Of a stretch of 64,000 nucleotides of DNA, positions 17,828-27,392 are shown piece by piece. Both the position numbers and the translations under genes were made by a program. The notes under the pieces are model-generated. The model saw only the letters and a list, made by a program, of their open reading frames with translations, was not told the origin of the DNA and searched no databases. Every line of letters begins with the position of its first letter. The first letter of the stretch is position 1. Location: NCBI RefSeq assembly GCF_900176375.1, contig NZ_FWYF01000001.1, positions 372,001 through 436,000 of the forward strand. The letters are read 5' to 3'. The DNA comes from Reichenbachiella faecimaris. GTDB taxonomy: Bacteria > Bacteroidota > Bacteroidia > Cytophagales > Cyclobacteriaceae.

Positions 17828-19162
17828 TCAATCAGGGTCACCAAAATTGACGTTCACACCTCTCCCATAAAGCACAGTCAGTACTTCTTCATTTTGCTCA
17901 GCATAAATTTTATCATCTATACTGTTATCATACTTATCAATACTCAATATCTCTAGTTCGTTCATTCCTTTTAGTTCTGTGGGGATTTGTTTGATGTCGT
18001 TATTGCTCATGTCTATAAATGTCAGCTGTTTCAAAAGCAATATGGACTGAGGAAATTCTGTAAATTGGTTATAGTTGAAACGTATGGTGTGCAAAGCATC
18101 CAGCTGGCTTAATGAGTTGGGCAAACTTGATAAGTTGTTGTGATGAATAAACATTTGCTTGAGATTCATTTCGCCAAGTGACTCAGGCAGATAACTGATC
18201 TGATTAAAAGCCAGAAATAAGCTATTCATCTGTACAAGACTAGAGATTTCACCAGGTATCTCCTTTAGCTGATTGTAAAAAAGATCTAGCTCCTTGAGCG
18301 CTGTCAAGCCAAAAATTTCTACAGGCAGTTCACTCAATTCATTTTTATAGAAAGAGAGCTCTGTGAGTTGATTCAAATTCTTAATTTCAGGAGAGATATT
18401 GATCAGTTTATTTTCACGGACAATCAGTTTTTTCAGATTAGTCATTTGGTAAACATCCTCTGGGATCAGTGTCCACTGCATACTTGAAGCATACAGTGCC
18501 TCCAAGTTTGGCAGCTTTCTTGAAACCTTAAAATTTTGATTTAGTCCTTCGTTTCCAGAAATATTAAGTGAATTCAGATCCTTAAAACGCTTTACGCGAT
18601 TGGGCACGCGCTTCAAATCATTGTAGCTCACATCCAATAGCTTCAAATGTTTCAAGTGTTTTACTCGTCGTGGAACAGTACGCAATTCATTGCTCTTTAG
18701 GGTAATTTCTTCAATATTTGAAAGGTGAGCCACCTTCATTTTCTTTATGGACAAAACATTTCTATCTAATCTGATCTTTCTAAGTTTAGGCAAGTGGTTT
18801 AACTCATCAGGCAACTCTTTTATGGTATTGCCACTAAGATCGAGTGATGTGATATTGGTACATTTATAGGCGAATGATGGAATTTCTGTCAAATGACAAT
18901 TGGATAAATCCAACTCTTGTAAGGAATCTAATGTTTCTGACATACGATAGGATTCCAATCTTTTCAGTGCGCGATGATATCTACGATAATCTAGATAAGC
19001 ATCATAGAATTTTCCTAAGGAATCTTCGCCATAATTAGTTCTGATTTTTTCAGCCATGGCCTCAATATCTACTTCTGATTTTGAGAACACACTATTTTGA
19101 GCTATAGATTCAAAAGCAAGGATTAATACCAAAAATCCCGTAATGAGAGTTTTATTGACCAT
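17828..19162 (-). CDS. exported leucine-rich repeat protein
   Basis: 444 residues with a signal peptide (ending SIAQ) and about 14 leucine-rich repeats of ~23 residues, such as LPKLRKIRLDRNVLS, LKHLKLLDVSYNDLKRVP and LTALKELDLFYNQLKEIP. The repeats are of the bacterial SDS22/RI-like LPxxL type. No enzymatic domain or T9SS tail follows; the end is an unremarkable 45-residue cap. Location is probably periplasmic or surface; a protein-binding role is inferred from the fold only. Confidence 0.88.
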   Translation of the reverse strand: MVNKTLITGFLVLILAFESIAQNSVFSKSEVDIEAMAEKIRTNYGEDSLGKFYDAYLDYRRYHRALKRLESYRMSETLDSLQELDLSNCHLTEIPSFAYKCTNITSLDLSGNTIKELPDELNHLPKLRKIRLDRNVLSIKKMKVAHLSNIEEITLKSNELRTVPRRVKHLKHLKLLDVSYNDLKRVPNRVKRFKDLNSLNISGNEGLNQNFKVSRKLPNLEALYASSMQWTLIPEDVYQMTNLKKLIVRENKLINISPEIKNLNQLTELSFYKNELSELPVEIFGLTALKELDLFYNQLKEIPGEISSLVQMNSLFLAFNQISYLPESLGEMNLKQMFIHHNNLSSLPNSLSQLDALHTIRFNYNQFTEFPQSILLLKQLTFIDMSNNDIKQIPTELKGMNELEILSIDKYDNSIDDKIYAEQNEEVLTVLYGRGVNVNFGDPD

Positions 19163-19192
19163 ATTATTTATTTAAAATTCAAATATACCAGA

Positions 19193-19798
19193 TCATTTTT
19201 TACTCACCCAAGGATTATTCTTTACATAAAATCTCCAGGGCAATAACGCATCTTCTTCAGCATAGTCTACTCCCACTCTTGTGGTTTCAATGATTTGGTA
19301 GTCCTCGACCATTTCGCCCTCTTCAATCCAAACTGAAGATTCATGGAGTAATGCTCCAGTTAGTTGTGTAGTGATCCCCATAGACTTAGCTAAAATACCA
19401 GGACCATTGGTCAACTTTTTATTATTTGATTTTAGCCTTTCCGCCATTATATATTGCCCTTTCACGGGTTCCAAAGCACGGATAAGTACCGCATCAGCAG
19501 TGCCTTCCTTATTGGTCACCACATTAAACAAATGATGGATACCATAGCACAAATAGACATAAGCGCAACCACCCTGTTGATACATAACCTCAGTACGAGG
19601 CGTTCGCTTGCCATTGTTGGCATGACAAGCCTTGTCATGGCTACCACTATAGGCTTCTACTTCTATGATCTTTCCTTTACAAAGCTGCCCATCTATCTCC
19701 GTGCAAAGCACTTTTCCAAGCAAATCCCTAGCTACTTCCACGACATTTGACCTGAGGTAAAAGCCGTTCGGCAAAATATTTAAACTATCTTTCTTCAT
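19193..19798 (-). CDS. mpg: 3-methyladenine DNA glycosylase (AAG/MPG family)
   Basis: 201 residues from ATG 19798 (MKKDSLNILPNGFYL). A longer frame to 19918 would add a hydrophobic, unrelated N-terminus and overlap the divergent gene. Family motifs: VARDLLGKVLCTEIDG, IIEVEAYSGSHDKACHA with the catalytic Glu, YVYLCYGIHHLFNVVT and NGPGILAKSMGI. It removes alkylated purines such as 3-methyladenine and hypoxanthine from DNA. Monocistronic; it shares a short divergent region with the second DUF2911 gene. Confidence 0.93.
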   Translation of the reverse strand: MKKDSLNILPNGFYLRSNVVEVARDLLGKVLCTEIDGQLCKGKIIEVEAYSGSHDKACHANNGKRTPRTEVMYQQGGCAYVYLCYGIHHLFNVVTNKEGTADAVLIRALEPVKGQYIMAERLKSNNKKLTNGPGILAKSMGITTQLTGALLHESSVWIEEGEMVEDYQIIETTRVGVDYAEEDALLPWRFYVKNNPWVSKK

Positions 19799-19853
19799 TC
19801 GCAAACCTGAAATCAGGATGAACGTATAACACCCCGTAATTTTAACAATCAAA

Positions 19854-20741
19854 ATGAACTTAATTATGTACAAAACCAAACTGTTTAAACTCAGTTTCGC
19901 AGTGGCACTTTTTGCCATTTCTTTTAACGGAACTGCTCAAATTAATACACCTGCACCAAGCCCTGCAGGTTCAGTATCAGCTACAGTGGGTCTTACTGAG
20001 ATTGAAATCAACTACTCTAGACCTCAAATGAAAGGCAGAAAAATCTTTGGTGACAGTGATGCGTTGGTCCCAAATGGTCAATTATGGAGAGCTGGCGCAA
20101 ATGCTGGTACTACTGTAAAATTTAGTGACGACGTAAAAATAGCTGGACAGGACTTAGCTGCTGGAGAGTATCTATTCTTAGCTACTCCTGGAGCTTCTGA
20201 ATGGGAAGTTGTTTTCTATTCAGACATCTCTTTAGGAGGAAACGTGTCTGCCTATGACGACAGCAAAGCTGCGCTAAAAGCAAAAGTAAAGTCTTCTAAA
20301 CTGACTGAAACTGTTGGTACACTGACTTACAATATTTCAGAGATCAGCGAGAACAGCGAAAATGCTAATATTCAATTGGCTTGGGAAAACACGGCTGTAA
20401 ACGTGCCTGTACAAGTATCTTTTGATGAGACAGTGATGAAGGCAATTGCAGAAAACACAGTTGTGAATCCAAGAAACCTGATGACTGCGGCTAGATATTA
20501 CCTATCAGCAGATAAGGATCTGAATCAGGCCTTGGCCTGGGTCAACACCTATTTGGCTACAGGAGACAATAGTACGCAATTCTGGAATGTTCATGTGAAA
20601 GCTCAAATACTAGCTAAGCAAGGCAACAAGAAAGAAGCCATCAAAGTAGCAAAGGAGTCTATGGCTGCTGCTAAAGCTTTTGAAGGTGGTGATTTCGGCT
20701 ACATCAAAAGAAACGAAGATCTCATTGCTTCTTTGAAATAA
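19854..20741 (+). CDS. DUF2911 exported protein with C-terminal TPR-like region
   Basis: 295 residues; signal peptide ending NGTAQ. ATG 19866 is an alternative start four codons in. DUF2911 core at ~38-180: TEIEINYSRPQMKGRKIFG, WRAGANAGTTV, LAAGEYLFLATPG. The last ~100 residues are helical and TPR-like (AARYYLSADKDLNQALAWV, GNKKEAIKVAKES). Compared with the lipoprotein at 9442 it lacks a lipobox and has this extra helical module. Function unknown. Confidence 0.9.
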   Translation: MNLIMYKTKLFKLSFAVALFAISFNGTAQINTPAPSPAGSVSATVGLTEIEINYSRPQMKGRKIFGDSDALVPNGQLWRAGANAGTTVKFSDDVKIAGQDLAAGEYLFLATPGASEWEVVFYSDISLGGNVSAYDDSKAALKAKVKSSKLTETVGTLTYNISEISENSENANIQLAWENTAVNVPVQVSFDETVMKAIAENTVVNPRNLMTAARYYLSADKDLNQALAWVNTYLATGDNSTQFWNVHVKAQILAKQGNKKEAIKVAKESMAAAKAFEGGDFGYIKRNEDLIASLK

Positions 20742-20762
20742 TCAATAAAATTCCAATTATGG

Positions 20763-20794
20763 AAGCCATTTTGCTTTGCAGAATGGCTTTTTTT
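20763..20794 (+). terminator. Rho-independent terminator after the DUF2911 gene
   Basis: 12-bp stem AAGCCATTTTGC/GCAGAATGGCTT (one G-U pair) with a 3-nt loop and a run of seven T, about 20 bp after the stop codon. Confidence 0.88.
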
Positions 20795-20818
20795 ATTCCT
20801 ATCCATTGAAGTTGGGCT

Positions 20819-22738
20819 TTGAACGATTGTATTATATTTACAAATCAAATAATCCCATCAGTATTGATCAAAGCACTCTTCTCACCTGCCAGTATCCTAC
20901 GTAAGGCCGTTTTCTTATTCACCTTCGTTACTCCCTATTTGGCGCAAGCACAGCTCAGAATTGATAAGGTCACACCACCATCTTTTGAGGCTTCAGCACT
21001 CATAAAGTATTGTGATCATCCAGTAGGTTCGAAATACGGCATACCCAAAATAAAGTACCCCATCAAAACGCTGGTGAACAAAGATTTGTACATTCCGATT
21101 TCATTAACCTATCATTCCATAGGTATTAAGGTAGAAGAAGAAGCCACATGGGTCGGGCTGGGTTGGCGATTAAATGCTGGAGGCGTTATCACAAGAATCA
21201 TCCGTGGAGAAAATGATTTTTCCGTGACAGAGGAAACAGATACACAAAAAGCATTAGGTTATCCTTTTGAGCATATCAAGCCCTGCTTTGATGATTGTGA
21301 GGAAAATGAAAATGATGAATTTCATCAAAAAGTCTGTGCAGGAGAAATCGATTCAGATCCTGATATATTCTTTTTTGATATCATGGGAATGAAGGGTAAA
21401 TTTTTGATGACCCCTGATCATGACCCAAACAAAGCATATATAGAAATCAATATGATCCAACCTAGAAAAATTCAGGTTCGATTTTATGTCAAAGACAATT
21501 ACTGGACAGCCACAGATAGTCGAGGTTTTTCGTATACGTTCAAAGCAAGAGAAATTACCAATTCATTCGACAATTACTATGACTATAAGCTGGATTCTCA
21601 TAAGCTTCATTTTCTCGAACATTTCAATCAAGCCACCACTTCATGGTATTTGACTGAAGTAAAATCTCCACAAGGCGCCACGGCACAATTTCAATATGAC
21701 ATTACTGAAAGTGGCTCTAGCCCATTTGCCAGTAATAGTACGAGCCATAAAATGAATATCAATGATGGCGACATTTGGGATTTGCATTACTCATCTTATT
21801 GTTTTCCGCCAGGCATTGAAAATGTACAAATCGTATCAGAGAACCAGCACCGTGATGTTTACCTCAAATCAATCACGAATGGAGACTATACTGTAGCTTT
21901 CAATAAATCTGAACAAGAGTTTCAAAATGAGCTTAAAGTCAAAAAATCGGAACTGGCTGGTGGAAAATATTTAACAGAAATACCAGAAGGATATGCGCGT
22001 CAACAGCTAGACGAGGTTATAGTTTCTAAATCTGGTGATGTAATCAGCACCAGCAGATTTTTCTACTCCTACTTTAATGAAGACCTATTCGGGAATGACG
22101 CCTTCTTGTACAAAAGATTAAAGCTAGATAGCTTAAACACACAAAACAGAACGCAATCCAAAGGCTACAAATTCAGCTATGAAGAAGATGCCATGCTCCC
22201 ATCCAAAGAAAGTCATGCTCGCGACCTATGGGGGTATTACAATGGTGAGGAAGACTTATACAACATTACCCCTTCAGACTTTTACAATTATAGTCAGCCA
22301 GAAAAGCTCCTTCAAGAGGAAGGGAAATCAAAGCATTATTCTCTGGAATACTTGCAAGCTGGAATACTAAAAAAAGTAGATTACGGAAATAGTAGAACAA
22401 TTGAATTTGCTTATGATCATCAGGAGTTCGAGGAAATAGATGACGAAATATCAAGTCATTTCTCCGAAAACATGAAAGACTCAAACTTCAAAGAACACTT
22501 AAATCCGTACTTATTTGGGGGATTGAGAATAAAAGAAATCATAGACACCTATCCTACTGAGCAGATTTATAAGGACTTCAGTTATAAAATAGAAGGCAAA
22601 GAAACAGGCAAACTCATCATCTCTCACTACAGCCATGACCATAATGGCTATGGACATAAGACCTCAGGCAATCATGGGGTGAAATACAGCAAGGTGAGAA
22701 TCAAAACAGGCAAATTGTTTCGAGGAAAAAAATTTTAA
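20819..22738 (+). CDS. Rhs/YD-type N-terminal 'head' protein, apparently C-terminally truncated
   Basis: Up to 639 residues. There is no ATG before the signal peptide, so the start is TTG 20819 or, more likely, TTG 20864, just before a hydrophobic segment ending YLAQAQ. The text ISLTYHSIGIKVEEEATWVG followed by LGWRLNAGGVITRIIRG is the entry segment of very large Bacteroidota Rhs-like proteins. A second conserved part (FGGLRIKEIID ... FSYK) normally precedes the YD repeats. Here the protein stops soon after and no YD repeats or toxin tip follow. It may be a remnant or a free-standing short form. Confidence 0.75.
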   Translation: MNDCIIFTNQIIPSVLIKALFSPASILRKAVFLFTFVTPYLAQAQLRIDKVTPPSFEASALIKYCDHPVGSKYGIPKIKYPIKTLVNKDLYIPISLTYHSIGIKVEEEATWVGLGWRLNAGGVITRIIRGENDFSVTEETDTQKALGYPFEHIKPCFDDCEENENDEFHQKVCAGEIDSDPDIFFFDIMGMKGKFLMTPDHDPNKAYIEINMIQPRKIQVRFYVKDNYWTATDSRGFSYTFKAREITNSFDNYYDYKLDSHKLHFLEHFNQATTSWYLTEVKSPQGATAQFQYDITESGSSPFASNSTSHKMNINDGDIWDLHYSSYCFPPGIENVQIVSENQHRDVYLKSITNGDYTVAFNKSEQEFQNELKVKKSELAGGKYLTEIPEGYARQQLDEVIVSKSGDVISTSRFFYSYFNEDLFGNDAFLYKRLKLDSLNTQNRTQSKGYKFSYEEDAMLPSKESHARDLWGYYNGEEDLYNITPSDFYNYSQPEKLLQEEGKSKHYSLEYLQAGILKKVDYGNSRTIEFAYDHQEFEEIDDEISSHFSENMKDSNFKEHLNPYLFGGLRIKEIIDTYPTEQIYKDFSYKIEGKETGKLIISHYSHDHNGYGHKTSGNHGVKYSKVRIKTGKLFRGKKF

Positions 22739-22757
22739 AGACTTAACTCTACTTTAA

Positions 22758-23339
22758 ATGAAAACGATCATTACATTTCTATTATCTATGATGGGCCTAA
22801 GTTCGGCGTTCGCACAAGAACTCGCAGGTGTATTTTATGACCCAAGAGATAGGCAAGAGTACGAAACTGTCATTTTAGAATTTGAAATAGATGGAACAAA
22901 CCTTGTCAGAGAATGGTTTACCACCAATCTTAATTTTGAAAAAGAGGGCTCTTTCTGTTACAAAAACTATCAAGAGTATTGCAACTCTTATGGTAGACTT
23001 TATGCCTGGACAGCCGCCATGGACGCATGCCCTACAGGGTGGCATCTTTCTACCCAAGAGGAATGGGATATGCTTACCACATCTTATGGTGGGGTGCAGT
23101 TTGCTGCAGCAGAGATCAAAGAAGGTGGAGATAGTGGACTTGAAATTAAAATGTCAGGTTTTGGAGAACAGGATGGCTCCTATATTGATATAGGCGTCAA
23201 TGGCTACTATTGGAATACGGCTGATCTAAATGCCAAAGCACCAGGATTAATCACCTTTCATACAGGTGAAGAATACCTCAGTTCTGATCAAATCAATCAG
23301 ACACACAGAAACAGTGTACGTTGTGTCAAAGACTATTAA
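22758..23339 (+). CDS. FISUMP (Fibrobacter major paralogous) domain exported protein
   Basis: 193 residues; signal peptide ending AFAQ. The core is the FISUMP domain: RLYAWTAAMDACPTGWHLST, then QEEWDMLTTSYGG, GYYWNTADLN and the terminal NSVRCVKD. This domain is common in Bacteroidota/Fibrobacteres surface lipoproteins; its role is unknown. It starts 19 bp after the Rhs-like gene and is probably co-transcribed. Its last 4 bp overlap the convergent TPR gene. Confidence 0.88.
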   Translation: MKTIITFLLSMMGLSSAFAQELAGVFYDPRDRQEYETVILEFEIDGTNLVREWFTTNLNFEKEGSFCYKNYQEYCNSYGRLYAWTAAMDACPTGWHLSTQEEWDMLTTSYGGVQFAAAEIKEGGDSGLEIKMSGFGEQDGSYIDIGVNGYYWNTADLNAKAPGLITFHTGEEYLSSDQINQTHRNSVRCVKDY

Positions 23340-24166
23340 AGCTTAGACTTTAACAATGCCAAATTTTCCTTAGCCAGGGCATTAGTAGAGTCCAGTTGTA
23401 GACTTCTAACAATTAATGAATCTGCCAACTCATAGTTGCCTAAATGGATCTGAATCAACCCTTTATTGTTTAAGAAGTATGGCTGATCTTTTACTATTCC
23501 TATGGCAACATCTATCACAGAATCTGCAAGTTCAAGTTTGCCTTGCGCTAAGTAAACCAAGGATATTGGGTTCAAGACTTCTGGTGCATTATTTCGAATA
23601 TTTAAAGCAGAATTAAATGCTTCTTCTGCCTCTTCATAAGCCTTCAGGTGATAATTCATTACGCCCAGGTTAGTCCAAGAATCAAAGTGCTTGTTGTCTT
23701 TGGCTATGGCACTTTCAAAGCTATTCTTTGCTTGCACATACTTTTCTTGCTGACCATACACGTATCCTTCTATACTATATACCAATGCCGTATCTGGATG
23801 TAGCTTCTTCAAAACATTCAAGTCACTCAATGCCATGTCGTATCGCTCCATAGCGAGATAGGTGTAGGCTCGATTGAATAATACGTCATCAAAGTCAGGG
23901 CGAACCTGTCTCACCTGATTGTAATCCGCCAGAGCCAATGCGTAGTGTCCAGTCTCATAATAAGCCACACCCCTATTCAGATGAGCATCCACTATCTCAT
24001 GATCCATCTCCAATACTTTAGAATACAGTGCAATGGCATCTTCATAATAAGCATCATTGAGCTTTTGTGTAGCTGACTCAAAGGTTTTTTTAATTCGATT
24101 CTGCTTATTGTTGGGGCCACATGAGGTAAATAGGAGAATTATGGCCAGTACTAAGTATGGACGCAT
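23336..24166 (-). CDS. tetratricopeptide repeat lipoprotein
   Basis: 276 residues. Lipobox LFTSCG predicts a lipid-anchored Cys near residue 16. Six or seven TPR units follow: YYEDAIALYSKVLEMD, HYALALADYNQVRQVRP, RYDMALSDLNVLKKLHP, KYVQAKNSFESAIAKD, AYEEAEEAFNSALNI, GNYELADSLIVRSLQLD. It should be a periplasm-facing scaffold protein; partner unknown. It is preceded by the glnN terminator and reads from its own promoter. Confidence 0.9.
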   Translation of the reverse strand: MRPYLVLAIILLFTSCGPNNKQNRIKKTFESATQKLNDAYYEDAIALYSKVLEMDHEIVDAHLNRGVAYYETGHYALALADYNQVRQVRPDFDDVLFNRAYTYLAMERYDMALSDLNVLKKLHPDTALVYSIEGYVYGQQEKYVQAKNSFESAIAKDNKHFDSWTNLGVMNYHLKAYEEAEEAFNSALNIRNNAPEVLNPISLVYLAQGKLELADSVIDVAIGIVKDQPYFLNNKGLIQIHLGNYELADSLIVRSLQLDSTNALAKENLALLKSKL

Positions 24167-24234
24167 GATAGAAGTTTATTTATTTGATACTAGCACAAAA
24201 CTATCACAAGCTTTGAAAACTAGTGGGTACAAAC

Positions 24235-24263
24235 AAAAAAAGCTTCGAATGAATCGAAGCTTT
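24235..24263 (-). terminator. terminator downstream of glnN
   Basis: On the minus strand, 10-bp perfect stem AAAGCTTCGA/TCGAAGCTTT with a 5-nt loop, followed by seven T, about 25 bp after the glnN stop. Confidence 0.88.
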
Positions 24264-24288
24264 TACTTAGTCCTGTTTATTTGATGAA

Positions 24289-26454
24289 TTATCTAATAAA
24301 CAACATTTCTCTGTATTTAACTAATGGCCAATCTTCATCGTCTACAAACAATTCCAATTTGTCCACTGCATATCTGATCTTATCAAAGAATTCACCTTTT
24401 ACATTATCGCAATATGCAATGGCTCTTTCTCTGCTCTCTTCTATGTCGTTCGCTTTTTTACGCGCTTCAATCATGGCTAGAGTATTAGCTTTCACACTAG
24501 ATGCATACTCAGATATTTGCTTAATAGTTTCCACTACTTCTGTATTATCTATACCTAGCTCTTTTAGACCTTGCGCATTCTTAATCAGCTTGTTTTGATA
24601 AGCAATAGCTGTAGGCAAAATATGATTCAGTGCCAAATCGCCCATCACACGAGATTCTATTTGAAGTTTCATGATGTAGTTTTCCAACATGATTTCATGA
24701 CGTGCGTCAATCTCAATGTCAGTCATGATTTTGTTGTTTTTAAATACCGCCTTGGCCGCATCGCTCACATAAAAATCAAGTGCTCTTGCCGTATCTTTTA
24801 CATTAGACAATCCTCTTTTTTCAGCTTCATCTGCCCATTCTTGAGAATAGCCATCTCCTTCGAATCTGATTGCCTTAGATTGTAGGATGTACTCTCTCAG
24901 TTCGCCTATGATCGCCAATTTCTTATCCACTCCTTCTTTGTCTATACGACCAGTGACCTTCGCATAAAATTGATTGAGCCTCTCTGCCACTATGGTATTC
25001 AAAACAGTCATTGGGTTGGCCACGTTGGCATCAGATCCCACAGCTCTGAATTCAAATTTATTTCCTGTAAAGGCAAATGGAGAAGTTCTGTTCCTATCAG
25101 TATTATCCAGGATGATTTCAGGAATTTTATCAATTCCCAATTTCATATATACATTATCACCTTTGTCTACTTGTACATCTCTATTCTTTTCTAATTCATC
25201 AAGAACACTTGTCAACTGCTCTCCAATAAATGCTGAAATGATAGCTGGAGGTGCTTCATTGGCTCCCAATCTATGGTCATTCCCTGCAGATGCAATACTG
25301 GCTCTTAGCAAATCTGCATGCTCATGTACAGCTTTCAAAGTACAAACTAAGTATACCAGGAATTGTAAATTTTCCCGAGCACTGCTGCTTGGTTGAAATA
25401 AATTCACTCCAGTATCTGTCAATAGCGACCAGTTGTTATGCTTTCCACTTCCATTCAATCCTGCAAAAGGCTTTTCATGGAAAAGCACTTTCAAATCATG
25501 TTTCAAAGCCACTTTGTCCATCACATCCTTCAACAACTGATTGTGATCCGTTCCTTTGTTTACTTCCTCATACATTGGCGCACACTCAAACTGAGCAGGT
25601 GCCACCTCATTGTGACGAGTCATCACAGGAATACCCAATCGCTGACACTCATATTCAAATTCCTTCATGAATTCGAATACTCTAGGGGTGATTGTACCAA
25701 AGTAGTGATCATCCAACTGCTGGCCTCTGGCTGGATTATGACCGAACACTGTCCTTCCCGCCATGACCAGATCTGGTCGTGCCGCATACAAGGCTTTGTC
25801 CACCACGAAATATTCCTGCTCCCATCCTAAAGATGCTGTTACCTGAGTGACGTTACGGTCAAACAACTTACAGACTTTAGTCGCGGCTTTATCTACTGCA
25901 TCCATTGATTTCAACAATGGCGCTTTGTAATCGAGCGCTTCACCAGTATATGCTACAAAAATTGTAGGAATACAAAGTGTAGTATCTATAATAAAGATGG
26001 GTGAACTTGGATCCCAGGCTGTATATCCCCTGGCTTCGAAAGTACTTCTAATTCCTCCATTAGGGAATGAAGAAGCATCCGGCTCCTGCTGAACTAGCGC
26101 ACTTCCTTTGAATTGTTCTAAGCCTTTAGAAGGATCGAAAAAAGAATCATGCTTCTCTGCAGTAGCACCTGTCAATGGTTGAAACCAGTGCGTATAGTGC
26201 GTTACCCCTTTGCTCATCGCCCAGGTCTTCACTGCTGCAGCTACAGCTTCGGCTGTTTCTGCGTCAATTTTTTTACCTCTTTTGATGGCTTTGTCTACTT
26301 TCTTGAAGACGTCAGATGAAAGTGAAGCCCTCATCTGGTCTGAACCAAAAGCCAGTTCTCCAAAGAAGTCCGAGATCTTGCCTTCTGGTAAATGGAATTC
26401 AACGTTCTTTCTGGATTGTACCATGTCCAGAGCTTTGAATCTTAAATGCGCCAT
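24289..26454 (-). CDS. glnN: glutamine synthetase, type III
   Basis: 721 residues, the usual length of GSIII and far longer than GSI. Signatures: FFGELAFGSDQMRASL near the N-terminus, HYTHWFQPLTGATAEKHDSF, SLGWEQEYFVVD, VMTRHNEVAPAQFECAP, FAGLNGSGKHNNWSL and RTSPFAFTGNKFEFRAVGS. It makes glutamine from glutamate, ATP and ammonia, the main nitrogen-assimilation step in many Bacteroidota. The 233-bp AT-rich region shared with divergent rsmE holds an imperfect inverted repeat CAGGT...ACCTG, a possible nitrogen-control site. Confidence 0.97.
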   Translation of the reverse strand: MAHLRFKALDMVQSRKNVEFHLPEGKISDFFGELAFGSDQMRASLSSDVFKKVDKAIKRGKKIDAETAEAVAAAVKTWAMSKGVTHYTHWFQPLTGATAEKHDSFFDPSKGLEQFKGSALVQQEPDASSFPNGGIRSTFEARGYTAWDPSSPIFIIDTTLCIPTIFVAYTGEALDYKAPLLKSMDAVDKAATKVCKLFDRNVTQVTASLGWEQEYFVVDKALYAARPDLVMAGRTVFGHNPARGQQLDDHYFGTITPRVFEFMKEFEYECQRLGIPVMTRHNEVAPAQFECAPMYEEVNKGTDHNQLLKDVMDKVALKHDLKVLFHEKPFAGLNGSGKHNNWSLLTDTGVNLFQPSSSARENLQFLVYLVCTLKAVHEHADLLRASIASAGNDHRLGANEAPPAIISAFIGEQLTSVLDELEKNRDVQVDKGDNVYMKLGIDKIPEIILDNTDRNRTSPFAFTGNKFEFRAVGSDANVANPMTVLNTIVAERLNQFYAKVTGRIDKEGVDKKLAIIGELREYILQSKAIRFEGDGYSQEWADEAEKRGLSNVKDTARALDFYVSDAAKAVFKNNKIMTDIEIDARHEIMLENYIMKLQIESRVMGDLALNHILPTAIAYQNKLIKNAQGLKELGIDNTEVVETIKQISEYASSVKANTLAMIEARKKANDIEESRERAIAYCDNVKGEFFDKIRYAVDKLELFVDDEDWPLVKYREMLFIR

Positions 26455-26687
26455 GTTATGTGTATAGTTTATATTTCAAATTGATTGAACAAAAATAAAT
26501 ATTCCCTTCCGTTTTTAGTCTATTCACTTTCATATTTCGTATTTTTTTATCTAAACAGGTAATTTTTACACCTGAATTGCTACTTTTTTCAGTTTTTCGA
26601 TCAAATATTACGTATTTATCAATATTCCTTGTTTTTGCGCATCCTTTAACTTTCAACATTTCATTAATTTAGCCGAAAAGCAAACCA

Positions 26688-27392
26688 TTGAATTTCTATT
26701 ATCACCCCAATCCTGAAGAATCCACTACGCTTAGTGCTGAAGAATCAGCTCATCTGATAAAAGTGCTTCGTGCAAAAAACGGAGATCAAATAGCCATAAT
26801 GGATGGACAAGGGCATACCTATCTAGCCAAAATCACTGATGCAAACCCAAGAAAGTGTGCCTTTGAAATTTTAAAAAAAGAGCAGAAAGAGAAAAAAAAC
26901 TATGGTGTTCATATCGCCATAGCTCCAACAAAAAACATGGATCGGCTGGAATGGTTTGTGGAAAAAGCCTGTGAAATGGGAGTTGATGAAGTTTCTTTGA
27001 TTCTAACCCAAAGATCTGAGAGAAAAAAAGTCAATCTGGAACGACTAGAAAAAAAGGCTATCAGTGCCATGAAGCAGTCCAAAAATTTCTGGAAGTGTAC
27101 CATCAATGAATTGGTGAGTTTCAAAGCCTTTGTTTCTCAACAATCAGACACTATTGAAAAATTCGCTGCCTACGTCGAGACTGGTCTTGAAGACCTGCTG
27201 CAAAAGAAGATCAAACCCCATACCCAGTGCCTAATCCTCATTGGACCTGAAGGGGACTTTTCGCCAGATGAGGTGGAACTACTTAAATCCTCAAACTATG
27301 AATTGGTAAGCCTGGGCACACATGTGCTACGTACAGAAACTGCTGGACTTGCTGCTGTCCACACCATCAATCTGGTGAACCAGGGTCTTTAG
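26688..27392 (+). CDS. rsmE: 16S rRNA m3U1498 methyltransferase RsmE
   Basis: 234 residues from a TTG start at 26688; MNFYYHPN is the expected family N-terminus and no ATG serves it. N-terminal PUA-like domain (ESAHLIKVLRAKNGDQIAIMDG), then a SPOUT/TrmD-fold domain with APTKNMDRLEWFVEKACEMG, ILIGPEGDFSPDE and LGTHVLRTETAGLAAV. It methylates U1498 of 16S rRNA using SAM. Its stop overlaps the convergent thioesterase gene by 4 bp. Confidence 0.95.
   Translation: MNFYYHPNPEESTTLSAEESAHLIKVLRAKNGDQIAIMDGQGHTYLAKITDANPRKCAFEILKKEQKEKKNYGVHIAIAPTKNMDRLEWFVEKACEMGVDEVSLILTQRSERKKVNLERLEKKAISAMKQSKNFWKCTINELVSFKAFVSQQSDTIEKFAAYVETGLEDLLQKKIKPHTQCLILIGPEGDFSPDEVELLKSSNYELVSLGTHVLRTETAGLAAVHTINLVNQGL

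Noticed and set aside
19799-19918. N-terminal extension of the 3-methyladenine glycosylase
   Set aside because: Overlaps the divergent DUF2911 gene and its signal peptide; the added residues do not match the family.
26456-26659. 67-codon minus-strand ORF upstream of glnN
   Set aside because: Low-complexity, Lys/Asn-rich AT-driven frame in the shared promoter region of glnN and rsmE; no domain or start signal.
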